DNA of 64,000 bases from Streptomyces endocoffeicus (GTDB taxonomy: Bacteria > Actinomycetota > Actinomycetes > Streptomycetales > Streptomycetaceae): assembly GCF_016741935.1 (NCBI RefSeq), contig NZ_JAERRG010000018.1, forward strand, positions 62,001 through 126,000, given 5' to 3'. The first letter of the stretch is position 1; the number at the start of each line of letters is the position of its first letter. Below are positions 35,098 to 43,847 of the stretch, one piece after another. The notes under the pieces are model-generated. The model ran no database searches. It was given only the letters and a program-made list of their open reading frames with translations, and was not told the DNA's origin. The position numbers and the translations under genes are program-made.

Positions 35098-36306
35098 CTA
35101 GTTGAAGGGGTCCAGGGTGATGGACGCCTGCTGCGGATTGCCGTCGTGGACGAGCGACTCGTGCTGGCCGACGTCGTCGAAGGCGAAGGCGTACGCCTTT
35201 CCGTCGGCCATCTGGCCGTGGATGACACGGGCGTAGTGGTTGGTCACGCCGTCCTTGTAGAACCCGGTGTCACTGGTGTCCGGCTGGTTGGGGTTGGTGA
35301 GCAGGGTCGTGCGGTTGTAGCCCGCGCACAGGGTCCGCGAAATCGGGCCGCGTACCTGGTCGTTGGGGGCGTCGAGGCGCTTGTAGCAGCCGAAGACGGA
35401 GTCGGAGTCCGGCTTCTGGAAGCTGGTGACCACGGCTCCCGAACCATTGGTGAAGTTCATGACGTCGCCGGAGACCCGTCCGAAGTACTTGACGCTCGGC
35501 CGGTCGGCGAAGGGCGTGACCGTGAGGGTGGTGCCGGCGTACTTCTGCCACACCCGGTTGATGTAGTCGTCCATCGCGTTGGCGGGCAGGGCGCCCGCCT
35601 CGATGCCGTGCCCGGGTGACAGGGCCCGCAGGACGGTGCCGTCCGGGCGGGTCTGGATGAGCTTGCCCCAGCCGCCGCCCTGTGCGCGCAGTGCGTTGAG
35701 GACGCCGTTGTAGCCGCCGGGCTTGAGGTGCCCGGCGGTCTTCGTACTGCCGTCGGCGCCCTGCACGCCCACCGCGTACGGCGCGGAGAACATGTCGACC
35801 TGGGTGCTGTTGATGTACAGCCCGGAGTCGTCGAGGGTGAACTCGCTCCAGTTGAACAGGATGTTCCGATTGGGGTCGGAGGGGTTCTGCACGGCGGGCT
35901 GCACCAGGCCGCCGGTGGTGAGCCTGAAGTCGATCTTCTGGCCGTAGGAGAAGTAGACCCGGCCGGAGAGCTTGGGGATGCGGATCGTCAGGGACTGGCC
36001 GCCCGCCGGTCCGGCGATCGACGCGTCGGGCGCCGGGGTGGGCGGGTTGCCACCGGCGGGCCAGGGGTGGAAGGTCCCGGAGGCGTCGGCCCAGCCCTGC
36101 TGCCCGGTCGAGAGCAGGGTGCCGAGCGTATAGACGTAGATCTGGTCGCCGCGCCCGGAGTTGTTGGTGAACTTCAGCGGGATCGTGCTCGGCACGGCCG
36201 GCCGGGCGGACGCCTCGGGGGCCAGTGCGGTCATGCCCAGGGCCAGGAGTAAGGCCGATGCCCAGCAGGGCAGGGTCCGGAATCGGGTGGAGACGCGTCT
36301 GGACAT
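35098..36306 (-). CDS. Secreted beta-1,3-glucanase, GH64 (laminaripentaose-producing type)
   Basis: 402 aa from ATG 36306 (GAGAGGTGG ribosome site). Signal peptide about 1-35. The mature protein begins PLKFTNNSGRGDQIYVY, the thaumatin-like N-terminal barrel of GH64, with the catalytic-cleft blocks SEFTLDDSGLYIN and FTNGSG. It cuts beta-1,3-glucan of fungal walls to laminaripentaose. First gene of a two-gene unit with GH76; a dre-like sequence lies 108 bp upstream, suggesting repression by DasR relieved by aminosugar phosphates. Confidence 0.93.
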   Translation of the reverse strand: MSRRVSTRFRTLPCWASALLLALGMTALAPEASARPAVPSTIPLKFTNNSGRGDQIYVYTLGTLLSTGQQGWADASGTFHPWPAGGNPPTPAPDASIAGPAGGQSLTIRIPKLSGRVYFSYGQKIDFRLTTGGLVQPAVQNPSDPNRNILFNWSEFTLDDSGLYINSTQVDMFSAPYAVGVQGADGSTKTAGHLKPGGYNGVLNALRAQGGGWGKLIQTRPDGTVLRALSPGHGIEAGALPANAMDDYINRVWQKYAGTTLTVTPFADRPSVKYFGRVSGDVMNFTNGSGAVVTSFQKPDSDSVFGCYKRLDAPNDQVRGPISRTLCAGYNRTTLLTNPNQPDTSDTGFYKDGVTNHYARVIHGQMADGKAYAFAFDDVGQHESLVHDGNPQQASITLDPFN

Positions 36307-36413
36307 ACGCCACCTCTCGCGCGGCCGCACGGCCGCGTCTGCGGGGGAAATGAGGAGTGCACATGAAGTGGGGGGTGCCGGAAGTGCAGAGTTATCATGG
36401 CAGTGAACATGAC

Positions 36414-36429
36414 ACTGGTCTAGACATTC
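36414..36429. promoter_or_regulatory. DasR-responsive element (dre)-like site
   Basis: ACTGGTCTAGACATTC. The first 12 bases match the dre consensus (A-N-TGGTCTAGACCA-N-T) exactly, including the TGGTCTAGAC core; the last four diverge. It is 108 bp above the GH64 start and 14 bp below the stop of the AfsR-like gene. DasR is the GntR-family regulator of chitin/GlcNAc use in Streptomyces. Confidence 0.7.
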
Positions 36430-36442
36430 TCACGTGCCGACA

Positions 36443-39280
36443 TCAGCGCAGGGCCGGATGCGGAGCCCTGAGGTCCGCGGAGCCCGCCGGGTCGAGATCG
36501 TCCCGCTTGGCACGGAGTTCGTCGGTGTCCGGATGGCCGATCTCGAGGGCGATCTCGAGGGCTTGGCCGCGGGCGGCCCGGGCGGCGTCCAGGTCGCCCG
36601 CGGCCAGCTGGGTGTCGCCGAGATGGTTCAGGATCTCGGTCTCGTTGTACCGGTCGCCGAAGCCACGCACCAGGCGCAGGGCCCGGGCGTAGCACGTCAC
36701 CGCGGCGGGGTACTCGGCCAGGTGGTGATGGGCGTAGCCGAGGCTGTCCCACGCCCCGGCCTCGGCATGCCGGTCCTCGATCTCCTGGTTCACGGACACC
36801 GCCTGGGCGCAGTAGTCCAGCGTCTGCCGGTAGTCGCCCAGTACGGCGTGCACCCATCCGACGTTGTTCAGCGCCAGGGCCTCCCCGGCTCGGTGCCCCG
36901 ACTGCCGATAGAGCGTCAGGGCACGTTCGTTGTGGCCGAGCGCGTCCCGGTGGCCGCCCAGCCGGCCGCAGACCCAGCCCAGACCACGGTGGACATGTGC
37001 CTGGCGGATGGGATCGCCCAGCCGCTCGTAGAGGTCGAGGGCGTCGCGGAAGTGGCGGTGTCCCTCGTCGAGGCGGCCCATCTGGGTGAGGCAGCTGCCC
37101 AGGCCGCGGTGGGCGCCGGCCTGCCATGCCGGATCGCCGAGCCGCTGGGCCGCGCCGAGGGCGATGCGCTGGACGGCGGCCCAGTCGTGCCAGTGTCCGC
37201 GGTAGTCGAAATAGGTCTCCAGGTTCCTGGCCAGCCGCCAGGCGCCCGCGTCGAGACCGGCGCCGGTCGCCAGGTCGACCACGCCCAGCAGTACGGCGTG
37301 CTCCGCGGTGAACCAGCCGAGGGCCGCGGTCCGGTCCGCCATCTCCTGCGGGCAGGCACCCGGCACGGCGGGGGGCAGGGGGACGCGGTCCCGGTGCGGG
37401 TCCAGCAGCCCGGCCGCGCGATCGGCGGTGTGCAGATAGTGCTCGACGACACGGCGCCGCGCACCCCTGCGATCGGCCTCGGGGTCCACGGTGTGGGCCA
37501 GTTCGCCCGCGTAGGCGCGGAGCAGGTCGTGCAGCGTGTACCGGCCGGGCGTGACCTCCCCGACCAGGTGCACCCGGGCCAGCTCGGCCAGCAGGGGGCG
37601 CACCCGGGACACCGGGAGACCGGCCAGGCCCGCCATGGCCGGGAGGGAGATGTCCGGTCCGGGATGGAGGCCGAGCAGCCGGAACAGCCGTGCGGCGCCC
37701 GTGCCGAGCGCGTGATACGACCAGGAGAACACCGCCCGTACATCGGTCGCAGTATCGCCCCCGCTGAAGACGTCAAGGCCGAGCTGGGTGTCGTGCAGCT
37801 CCGCGGCGAGCGTCCGCAGCGGAAACCGCGGGGTCACCGCGACCCTCGCGGCCACGACCGCCAGTGCCAGCGGCAGCCCCACGCACGCCGCGGCGATCGC
37901 GTCGAACGCCTGCGGATCGTCCGTCCGCCGGACCCGCCTCAGGTGGCGCTCCAGAAGCAGCCTCGCCTCACCGTCGGTGAGCGGGTCCACCACGCACGGA
38001 CGTGCCCCATTGGCGGCGACCAGTCCGGTCAGTCGGTCGCGGCTGGTCACCAGCACCACACAGCCGCCCGTGCCGGGCAGCAGCGGCCGCACCTGGTCGG
38101 CGTCGCGGGCGTTGTCCAGCAGGATCAGCATCCGGCGGTCGGCGATCAGCGACCGGTACAGCCCGGCCTGCGCCTCCGGGTCGGCGGGCATCTCCTGCGG
38201 ATCCACGCCCAGGGCGCCGAGGAAGCCGCGTACGGCCACCGCCGCGGGCACCGGGCCCGCGGCGGGAGCGAACCCGCGCAGGTTCACATACAGCTGCCCG
38301 TCCGGGAAGCGCGGCAGGTTGCGATGGGCCCAGCGCAGCGCCAGCCAGGTCTTGCCCACCCCGCCGACACCGCTGATCGCCGCGATGTCGAGCGTGCCCT
38401 CGCCGTCGGCGGTCTCGTACAGGTCGTCGAGGGCGGCGAGTTCGCGCTCGCGGCCAACGAACGTGACCGGCGGTGCGGGGAGTTGCTGAGGCACCGGCCG
38501 CGGTCGCCGCCGGGGCGTCACGGGCGCCGTAACCGGAGCGAGGTCGAGCGCCGGATCCGCGGTGAGGATCCGCTGGCGCAGCAGCACCAGCGGCGGGCTG
38601 GGATCGAGCCCCGTCTCCTCGGCCAGCCGGCGCCGGACGCGCTCATGGTGCTCCAGCGCCTCGGTCTGGCGCCCGCACCGGTACAGGGCCAGCATCAGCT
38701 GTCCGGCCACCCGCTCGTCCAGCGGATGCGCCTCGGCGCGGGCGGCCAGTTCGGGCAGTGCCCGGCCGTGCTGCCCCAGCCGCAACCGCACGTCCATCAG
38801 GTCCAGTTGCCCGGTGAACCGCTCGGCCTCGAGCACCGAACGCTGAGCGTTGAACCAGGGTGTGTCCGCCCCGGCGAACGCCTCACCCCGCCACAGCCCC
38901 AGCGCGGTCTCCCACAGCGCCGCCGCCTCCTCCCCGCCGCCGGCCGCACGAGCCCGGCAGGCCGTCTCGCGGAACCGGAGCACATCCACCGCGTCGGTCT
39001 CCGCCGCCAGCCGGTAGCCGCCCTGTTCGCGTACGAGCTCCGCCCCCGTGCCCGCCAGCGCCTGCCGTAGCCGGGACACATACGCGTACAGCGCCTCCCG
39101 GCCGCGCCGGGGCACCCCCACCCCCCACACCCGGTCCACCAGCGGCCCCGTGGGCACCGCCCGCCCCGCGTCGACGGCCAGCGCCGCGAGCACCAGCCGC
39201 TGCCGTGCGTGCCCCACGTCCACCGGCGTCCCGTCCTGCCACACCGTTATGGCACCGAGCACGCCGAATCGCGCCCCCAT
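36443..39280 (-). CDS. AfsR-like SARP regulator (wHTH-BTAD-NB-ARC-TPR)
   Basis: 945 aa. OmpR-type winged helix (about 1-95), BTAD domain (about 95-245), linker, NB-ARC ATPase from about 275 with the P-loop ISGVGGVGKTWLAL, Walker B-like MLILLDNA and GLPLAL, and about five TPRs (700-930). This is the layout of AfsR and other large SARPs, which bind heptamer direct repeats and activate antibiotic genes under ATP control. ATG 39280 has GGGGGAAAA upstream. It lies 179 bp beyond the short SARP and is the last gene of the leftward lanthipeptide side. Function in this locus is inferred from position. Confidence 0.92.
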   Translation of the reverse strand: MGARFGVLGAITVWQDGTPVDVGHARQRLVLAALAVDAGRAVPTGPLVDRVWGVGVPRRGREALYAYVSRLRQALAGTGAELVREQGGYRLAAETDAVDVLRFRETACRARAAGGGEEAAALWETALGLWRGEAFAGADTPWFNAQRSVLEAERFTGQLDLMDVRLRLGQHGRALPELAARAEAHPLDERVAGQLMLALYRCGRQTEALEHHERVRRRLAEETGLDPSPPLVLLRQRILTADPALDLAPVTAPVTPRRRPRPVPQQLPAPPVTFVGRERELAALDDLYETADGEGTLDIAAISGVGGVGKTWLALRWAHRNLPRFPDGQLYVNLRGFAPAAGPVPAAVAVRGFLGALGVDPQEMPADPEAQAGLYRSLIADRRMLILLDNARDADQVRPLLPGTGGCVVLVTSRDRLTGLVAANGARPCVVDPLTDGEARLLLERHLRRVRRTDDPQAFDAIAAACVGLPLALAVVAARVAVTPRFPLRTLAAELHDTQLGLDVFSGGDTATDVRAVFSWSYHALGTGAARLFRLLGLHPGPDISLPAMAGLAGLPVSRVRPLLAELARVHLVGEVTPGRYTLHDLLRAYAGELAHTVDPEADRRGARRRVVEHYLHTADRAAGLLDPHRDRVPLPPAVPGACPQEMADRTAALGWFTAEHAVLLGVVDLATGAGLDAGAWRLARNLETYFDYRGHWHDWAAVQRIALGAAQRLGDPAWQAGAHRGLGSCLTQMGRLDEGHRHFRDALDLYERLGDPIRQAHVHRGLGWVCGRLGGHRDALGHNERALTLYRQSGHRAGEALALNNVGWVHAVLGDYRQTLDYCAQAVSVNQEIEDRHAEAGAWDSLGYAHHHLAEYPAAVTCYARALRLVRGFGDRYNETEILNHLGDTQLAAGDLDAARAARGQALEIALEIGHPDTDELRAKRDDLDPAGSADLRAPHPALR

Positions 39281-39459
39281 GCGTTTTCCCCCGTTGTGTC
39301 GTAGCCCCCGCACCGACCACCTGTGGATGACAGTCGGCGCAATACCGAGTCAACAACTCCCCAAGGTACGGGGAGGACTTCCCGGTATGGAAGGGACATC
39401 ACGACGGGGAGCGCGAGCCGGACGCGGGGGGGGCACCCGCTATCGCCCGGGTGCGCCCT
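39281..39459. promoter_or_regulatory. Leader of the AfsR-like gene
   Basis: 179 bp between the two SARP genes. An inverted repeat CTCCCC (39357-39362) / GGGGAG (39370-39375) with a 7-bp spacer could end the lanM-SARP transcript or be an operator. A TTGACT hexamer on the minus strand (39347-39352 on plus as AGTCAA) is a possible -35 box for the downstream gene. Confidence 0.4.
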
Positions 39460-40305
39460 TCATACGCCCCGGGCGGCCGGCGGCGCGCCGATCGCCTTCG
39501 ACACCAGCCCCGGCAGATCCGCGAGGGAGTCCCGGATGATCGCCTGCTCCATGGCGAGGACGTCCGCTCCCGGCCTGATACCCAGCTCCTCGGCCAATAC
39601 GTACCGCAACTGCCGGGCCGCACCGAGCGCGTCGGCACGGCGCCCGGTCAGACACAGCGCGATCATGAGCTGATGGCGGAAGGACTCGCGCAGCGGGTGG
39701 GCCGCGACCAGGATCTCCAGTTCGGGTACGACGTCATGGGCGTGTCCCCGGTGCACTTCGGCCCACACCCATGCCTCCGTGGCCAAGAGCCGCTTCTCCT
39801 CCAGCCGTACGAGTTCGGCCGTGATCGCGGGGAGGTCCGGCACATCGGCGAGCAGGGGCCCTCGCCACATGTCCAGGGCGCGCCGCAACCCCTCCGCCGC
39901 CTGCCCGGTCCGCCCTTCGGCCAGGGCCCCGCGCGCCACCTTCGCGAGCGCCGTGAAGCGGTCGGCGTCCAGCTCACCGGAGTCCACCGCCAGCCGGTAG
40001 CCCGGCGGGCTGGTGAGCAGCCGGCTTTCGCACCGCACCGCCGGGCAGCGCTCCGGCGGGGGCGCGGGAAGTGCCCGCCTGAGCCGGTGGACGTACTGCT
40101 GGACCAGCTTGGGCGCGGACTTCGGCGCCCCGCCCGGCCAGAGCTGCTCCAGCAGTTCCCCGGCCGGCACCGTACGGCCCGCGTTGACGAGCAGTACGGC
40201 CAGCAGCGCACGGCACTTGGCCTGGCTGACCATGCGGAAGGCGCCGTCCGGTCCCCGGATCTCCAGTGGCCCGAGGATGCGGTAGCGCACCGGTGCCGGG
40301 GTCAT
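39460..40305 (-). CDS. Short SARP family activator, coupled to lanM
   Basis: 281 aa: OmpR-type winged helix (1-95) plus BTAD domain (about 105-250), the size of pathway-specific SARPs such as ActII-ORF4 and DnrI. Its ATG overlaps the lanM stop (ATGA at 40302-40305), so it is made only when lanM is translated; this forms a possible positive feedback loop if it activates the cluster. The heptamer repeats with 11-bp period upstream of lanT and lanA are the expected kind of target. SARP control of lanthipeptide loci is uncommon but not unheard of. Confidence 0.92.
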   Translation of the reverse strand: MTPAPVRYRILGPLEIRGPDGAFRMVSQAKCRALLAVLLVNAGRTVPAGELLEQLWPGGAPKSAPKLVQQYVHRLRRALPAPPPERCPAVRCESRLLTSPPGYRLAVDSGELDADRFTALAKVARGALAEGRTGQAAEGLRRALDMWRGPLLADVPDLPAITAELVRLEEKRLLATEAWVWAEVHRGHAHDVVPELEILVAAHPLRESFRHQLMIALCLTGRRADALGAARQLRYVLAEELGIRPGADVLAMEQAIIRDSLADLPGLVSKAIGAPPAARGV

Positions 40306-43300
40306 CGGCGGCCACCGTGACGAAGCGCGTCGCATCCGCCGTCGGCTCCGGGGGCGGCGAGGGTGAGGACGTCGGGCACCCGGTCCGGTGCGGCCACACG
40401 CAGCAGTCCGTATCCGATCCCGGCCGATCCGGTCATCAGCCCGGGGGTGGTCACTCCCATCGGGACGCCGGGACGGACGTCCCCGGCCAGCACCCGGTCG
40501 GCCACCAGGCGCGCCACACGGGGGCCGAGGTCGTCGGTCTCCCCCAGCGCGGGACCGGCCGCGCGCAGCGCCGCCACCAGCCCCAGATCCCCGTGGCACA
40601 GCGAGTCGTTGCCCAAGCCCGTGCGGACGCCGTCCCGCAGCAGGTCGCCGCGGACGGTGCCGGCCGCGATGCGCAGGTCCTCCGCGAGGAGCTCATGGAC
40701 ATCGGCGAGCCCCTCGACGCCGAGCAGCGCCGCCCGGACCAGCCCGATACCGGCGGCACCGTGACACCAGGCGTCCATGAAGGATCCCCGCGGCACGATG
40801 CTGCGCAGATCCGGCCAGTTGCCCCGGCCGGGGTCCAGACCGTGGCGTTCGAACCGGAGCGCCTCCTCGCACAGCCGGTAGTGGTGGTCCTCGCCGGTCA
40901 GCTCGGCCGCGCGGGCCAGGGCGAGGGCGAAGCCGCTCGCCCCGTGGGACATTCCCAGCAGCGGCCGGTCGGGGTCGACCGCCGTCCGCCAGGCCACTCC
41001 GCCGGTCACCTCGGTCGCCGCCTTGGCGAGTGTGGCGGCGGCGAGCCGCAGCGCGTCCGCGGTGCGCTCGTCCGGACGCGTCCGGTGGAGCGCGGCCAGG
41101 GCCAGCGCCGCCCCGGCCGTTCCCTGGACCACATCGAGTTCCCGGTCGCCCTCGAACCGCCCGGCCAGCTCGGGAACCAGCGCGGCGGCCGCGTCGAGCA
41201 GTTCGGGCGTGTCCCACAGGGCGGCCAGATGGGTGAGCGTGTAGACGGCGCCGCCCAGTTCGCCGAATCCCCCGATGCTCAAGCTGAAACGAACGTGACG
41301 GCCGCGGTCGGGGCTGGTCAGCGAGTCCGCGAGCGACTGCGCGATGCGTTCGGCCACCTCCCGGTACCGCTGGTCCCCCGTCATCGAGCCGAGGTGCGCG
41401 AGGAACAGCGCGATACCGCTCACCCCGTCGTAGAGGCTGATCCCGGCGGGTCCCGCGCGCCAGTAGCGCTCCCCCACGACATTGAGCGACAGCCAGTGCG
41501 GGGGCTGGTCGTCGGTGCCGTGCACCGCGGTGTCGAGCAGCTCGTCCGCGAGGGCGGTCGCGGCCCGCAGGGCGAGCCGGGTGTCGAGGGGGCGGTCGGG
41601 CAGCTCCCGCGGCCGGGGGGCGGCCGGCGTCCGGGTACCGAAGGTGAGGCCCGTCAGTGACGCGTCGATGCACCACTTCTGGCGGCGCAGATCGATCGGG
41701 CCCATGCGGCGGATCTTGGCGCGCACCGCCTCCATCCCGGAGGTGGCCAGGAAGTCGCGGACGACAACACCGTCCGCGTCACACAGGTCGGTGGCGGACG
41801 GCGTGGTGTGGTAGGTCGGCACATCGAGCCGGGCCAGCTGACGCTGCTCGCTGGTCAGCAGCTCGATCCTGCCCGCGACGCCCCGATGCCCGTCCGCGAG
41901 GCCGGCTTCGAGCACATACTCCCAGTCCAGCGAGTCGCGCAGGACGTCCGGGTGCATCGACTCGGCGAGGATGCGGCTGTAGACCGAGGTCGGCCGGGGC
42001 ACATGGCGCACGGCGTCCTCGGCGAAGGCGGCGATCGGGCCGTCCTCGGCGAGCAGTCCGTCCCGCTCCCGTTCGATGAGCCCGTAGGCGGACTCGAAGC
42101 CCTCCGCCAGGGATCGGCGGTACCGCAGCGGATCGACGGATGTTCCGCCCACGGAGGCCCGGTTGGCCGCGCCGCCGATGGGCATTCGCTCGCGCACCAG
42201 CCTCATCTCGTCGGTGCCCTGGCCGGCGTAGGTCGGCAGCACGCTCGGTGAAAGCTGGCCGCCGCCGCCCGCGAGCCCGCTGATCTCCGCGTCCCGCCAG
42301 CCCGAGTCGTCCACCTCGATGATCCGCTCCGGCAGCAGCCCGATGCCCAGGACGGAGTCGTTGAGGACATCGGGCACCGCGCCGGCGATCCGCAGGACGG
42401 GGTCGGCCACCGCTCGGGACCGCCCGAGGAAGGTGGCCTCCAGGTCGACGAAGACGGGGTGCTCCCCGGCCGCGATCAGGTTCTGCAGATGCAGATCCGC
42501 GCCGCAGATGGCGTGGAACAGGGCCAGCTGGGCGCCTTGGCGCCAGAAGAACCGGTCGGCCTCGGCCTCGTCGGCGCACGTCCCGGAGGCCACGTGCTCC
42601 ACCCATCCGTACCCGGGCCGGGCCAGCACCTCCACGGTGCGCAGCGGATGGCGCAGCCCCCGGTCGTTGAGCCGGGCGAGCAGGTCGTTGAAGTGGCGCT
42701 CGACGGCGACCGACCGCGGTTTGTAGACCAGCTTCGTACGGTCGGAGAGGGTGAACAACGCGACCGACCGGCCGCCGTTGTGGGTATCCCCGGCGCCGAA
42801 GCCGATGTCCGTCACATCGCCCAGACCACGCCAGGAGCCGCCGAACACCGCGCGCAGCCGGGGCAGATCGGCCAGGAAGCGCTCGGCGAACTCCTGCCGC
42901 ACATCGATCCAGTGGCGCAGCGAGGCCACCAGTTCACGGGCCAGTACGGGGTATTCGGACAGGATCTCCAGCGCCCGCCCGGGGGTGCGGACAGTGGCCA
43001 TGAACGAGGTGAACCGCTCCTCAGGGGTGTCGCCGGCCAGCTCCCCGGTCACCCTGGCCACGTTGAGCTCCAGAACCAGGGCACGGGACACCATGCCGGA
43101 GATCGTTTCCAGGGGCGGTAGGAGGAGGGGATGATCCGAAGGCAGTCCGGGCACCCGGCGCCGGAGTTCCCTCCGGGCCCAGCGCAGCAGTGGGAGGGCC
43201 AGTTCGGCCGGGCCGAGCCCGGGGCGGTGACCGTGGTCATGGCCGGGACTGTGGGTCGCCGCGTGGACATGGCCCCGGACGTCGTCGTCGCCGTCGCTGC

Positions 43301-43700
43301 CGTCGTCGCCGTCGTGGTCGCCGTCGTCGTGGTCGCCGTCGTCGTGGTCGCCGTCGCCGTCGCCGTCGCCGTCGGAGGTGTGATGACGCCATGCCTCGGC
43401 GATCACCTTCAGCCACTCCGGTGCGGGCAGTCGCCCGGCGAGCGACTCCGCGGGCTCGCCCAGCAGGGTGATCAGCTCCTCCTCGGTGACCCCCGTGGCC
43501 GTCCAGCGCTCCAGCGGGTCCACGCCGGTGGCGGGCCTTCCGGCCGAGAAGAGGATGCCGCCGCGCCACAGCTCCAGGCGGCGCAGCCCGTGCGCACGCT
43601 GCTCGGCGGTGACCGCCGGAGCGCCCGGCCGCCGGTCGCGCAGGGGCACGCCTCGCCACCACGTCGTCGAGTTCAGGATGTCCTGCTGCCGATTCCTCAC
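40302..43700 (-). CDS. lanM: Class II lanthipeptide synthetase LanM
   Basis: 1132 aa from GTG 43700, preceded by a strong AGGGGGAGAA; ATG 43736 and 43826 are in frame but lack it. The N-terminal two thirds are the kinase-like dehydratase (DUF4135): TKLVYKPRS, GADLHLQNLIA and FVDLEATF. The C-terminal LanC-like cyclase has double-toroid repeats (SIGGFGELGG, GMSHGASGFAL) and zinc ligands Cys979, Cys1035, His1036 in WCHGAAG and LCHGDLG. It dehydrates Thr of LanA and closes methyllanthionine rings in the cytoplasm. A Gly/Asp/His-rich insertion at residues about 107-159 is unusual. lanA lies 147 bp upstream. Confidence 0.97.
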   Translation of the reverse strand: MRNRQQDILNSTTWWRGVPLRDRRPGAPAVTAEQRAHGLRRLELWRGGILFSAGRPATGVDPLERWTATGVTEEELITLLGEPAESLAGRLPAPEWLKVIAEAWRHHTSDGDGDGDGDHDDGDHDDGDHDGDDGSDGDDDVRGHVHAATHSPGHDHGHRPGLGPAELALPLLRWARRELRRRVPGLPSDHPLLLPPLETISGMVSRALVLELNVARVTGELAGDTPEERFTSFMATVRTPGRALEILSEYPVLARELVASLRHWIDVRQEFAERFLADLPRLRAVFGGSWRGLGDVTDIGFGAGDTHNGGRSVALFTLSDRTKLVYKPRSVAVERHFNDLLARLNDRGLRHPLRTVEVLARPGYGWVEHVASGTCADEAEADRFFWRQGAQLALFHAICGADLHLQNLIAAGEHPVFVDLEATFLGRSRAVADPVLRIAGAVPDVLNDSVLGIGLLPERIIEVDDSGWRDAEISGLAGGGGQLSPSVLPTYAGQGTDEMRLVRERMPIGGAANRASVGGTSVDPLRYRRSLAEGFESAYGLIERERDGLLAEDGPIAAFAEDAVRHVPRPTSVYSRILAESMHPDVLRDSLDWEYVLEAGLADGHRGVAGRIELLTSEQRQLARLDVPTYHTTPSATDLCDADGVVVRDFLATSGMEAVRAKIRRMGPIDLRRQKWCIDASLTGLTFGTRTPAAPRPRELPDRPLDTRLALRAATALADELLDTAVHGTDDQPPHWLSLNVVGERYWRAGPAGISLYDGVSGIALFLAHLGSMTGDQRYREVAERIAQSLADSLTSPDRGRHVRFSLSIGGFGELGGAVYTLTHLAALWDTPELLDAAAALVPELAGRFEGDRELDVVQGTAGAALALAALHRTRPDERTADALRLAAATLAKAATEVTGGVAWRTAVDPDRPLLGMSHGASGFALALARAAELTGEDHHYRLCEEALRFERHGLDPGRGNWPDLRSIVPRGSFMDAWCHGAAGIGLVRAALLGVEGLADVHELLAEDLRIAAGTVRGDLLRDGVRTGLGNDSLCHGDLGLVAALRAAGPALGETDDLGPRVARLVADRVLAGDVRPGVPMGVTTPGLMTGSAGIGYGLLRVAAPDRVPDVLTLAAPGADGGCDALRHGGRR
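43224..43382. repeat. Low-complexity repeat in lanM encoding a Gly-Asp-His-rich insert
   Basis: Tandem cgtcgtggtcgc / cgtcgc units on the plus strand encode alternating Gly-Asp and Asp-His on the minus strand, with a trailing His cluster (HVHAATHSPGHDHGH). Base composition is sharply skewed from the flanking gene. It falls between the N-terminal cap and the dehydratase core. Confidence 0.85.
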
Positions 43701-43774
43701 TTCTCCCCCTCTTTTGACGGCCCTGTCGCCCGCCATGGCCCTGTTGCCGTGGAGACGGCCCGGTCGCGATCCGA

Positions 43775-43810
43775 TCCGGCGCGGGCCCCGTGGGTGGGGC
43801 CCGCGCCGGA
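43775..43810. terminator. Attenuator hairpin between lanA and lanM
   Basis: TCCGGCGCGGGCCCC (43775-43789) and GGGGCCCGCGCCGGA (43796-43810) form a perfect 15-bp stem with a 6-nt loop, 38 bp after the lanA stop. There is no U-tract. Such partial terminators behind precursor genes commonly raise precursor output over the enzyme; readthrough to lanM is presumed. Confidence 0.8.
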
Positions 43811-43847
43811 ATGGCTCATGGGTCACCGCGTCCGAGGACGCACCGGG

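Noticed and set aside
36443..36460. Terminator for the AfsR-like gene combined with the dre site
   Set aside because: No stem of useful length is visible at its 3' end; the TGGTCTAGAC motif is better explained as a DasR site.
43700..43826. Longer LanM starts at 43736 and 43826
   Set aside because: They lack ribosome sites and would run into the lanA-lanM hairpin region; GTG 43700 has a strong one.
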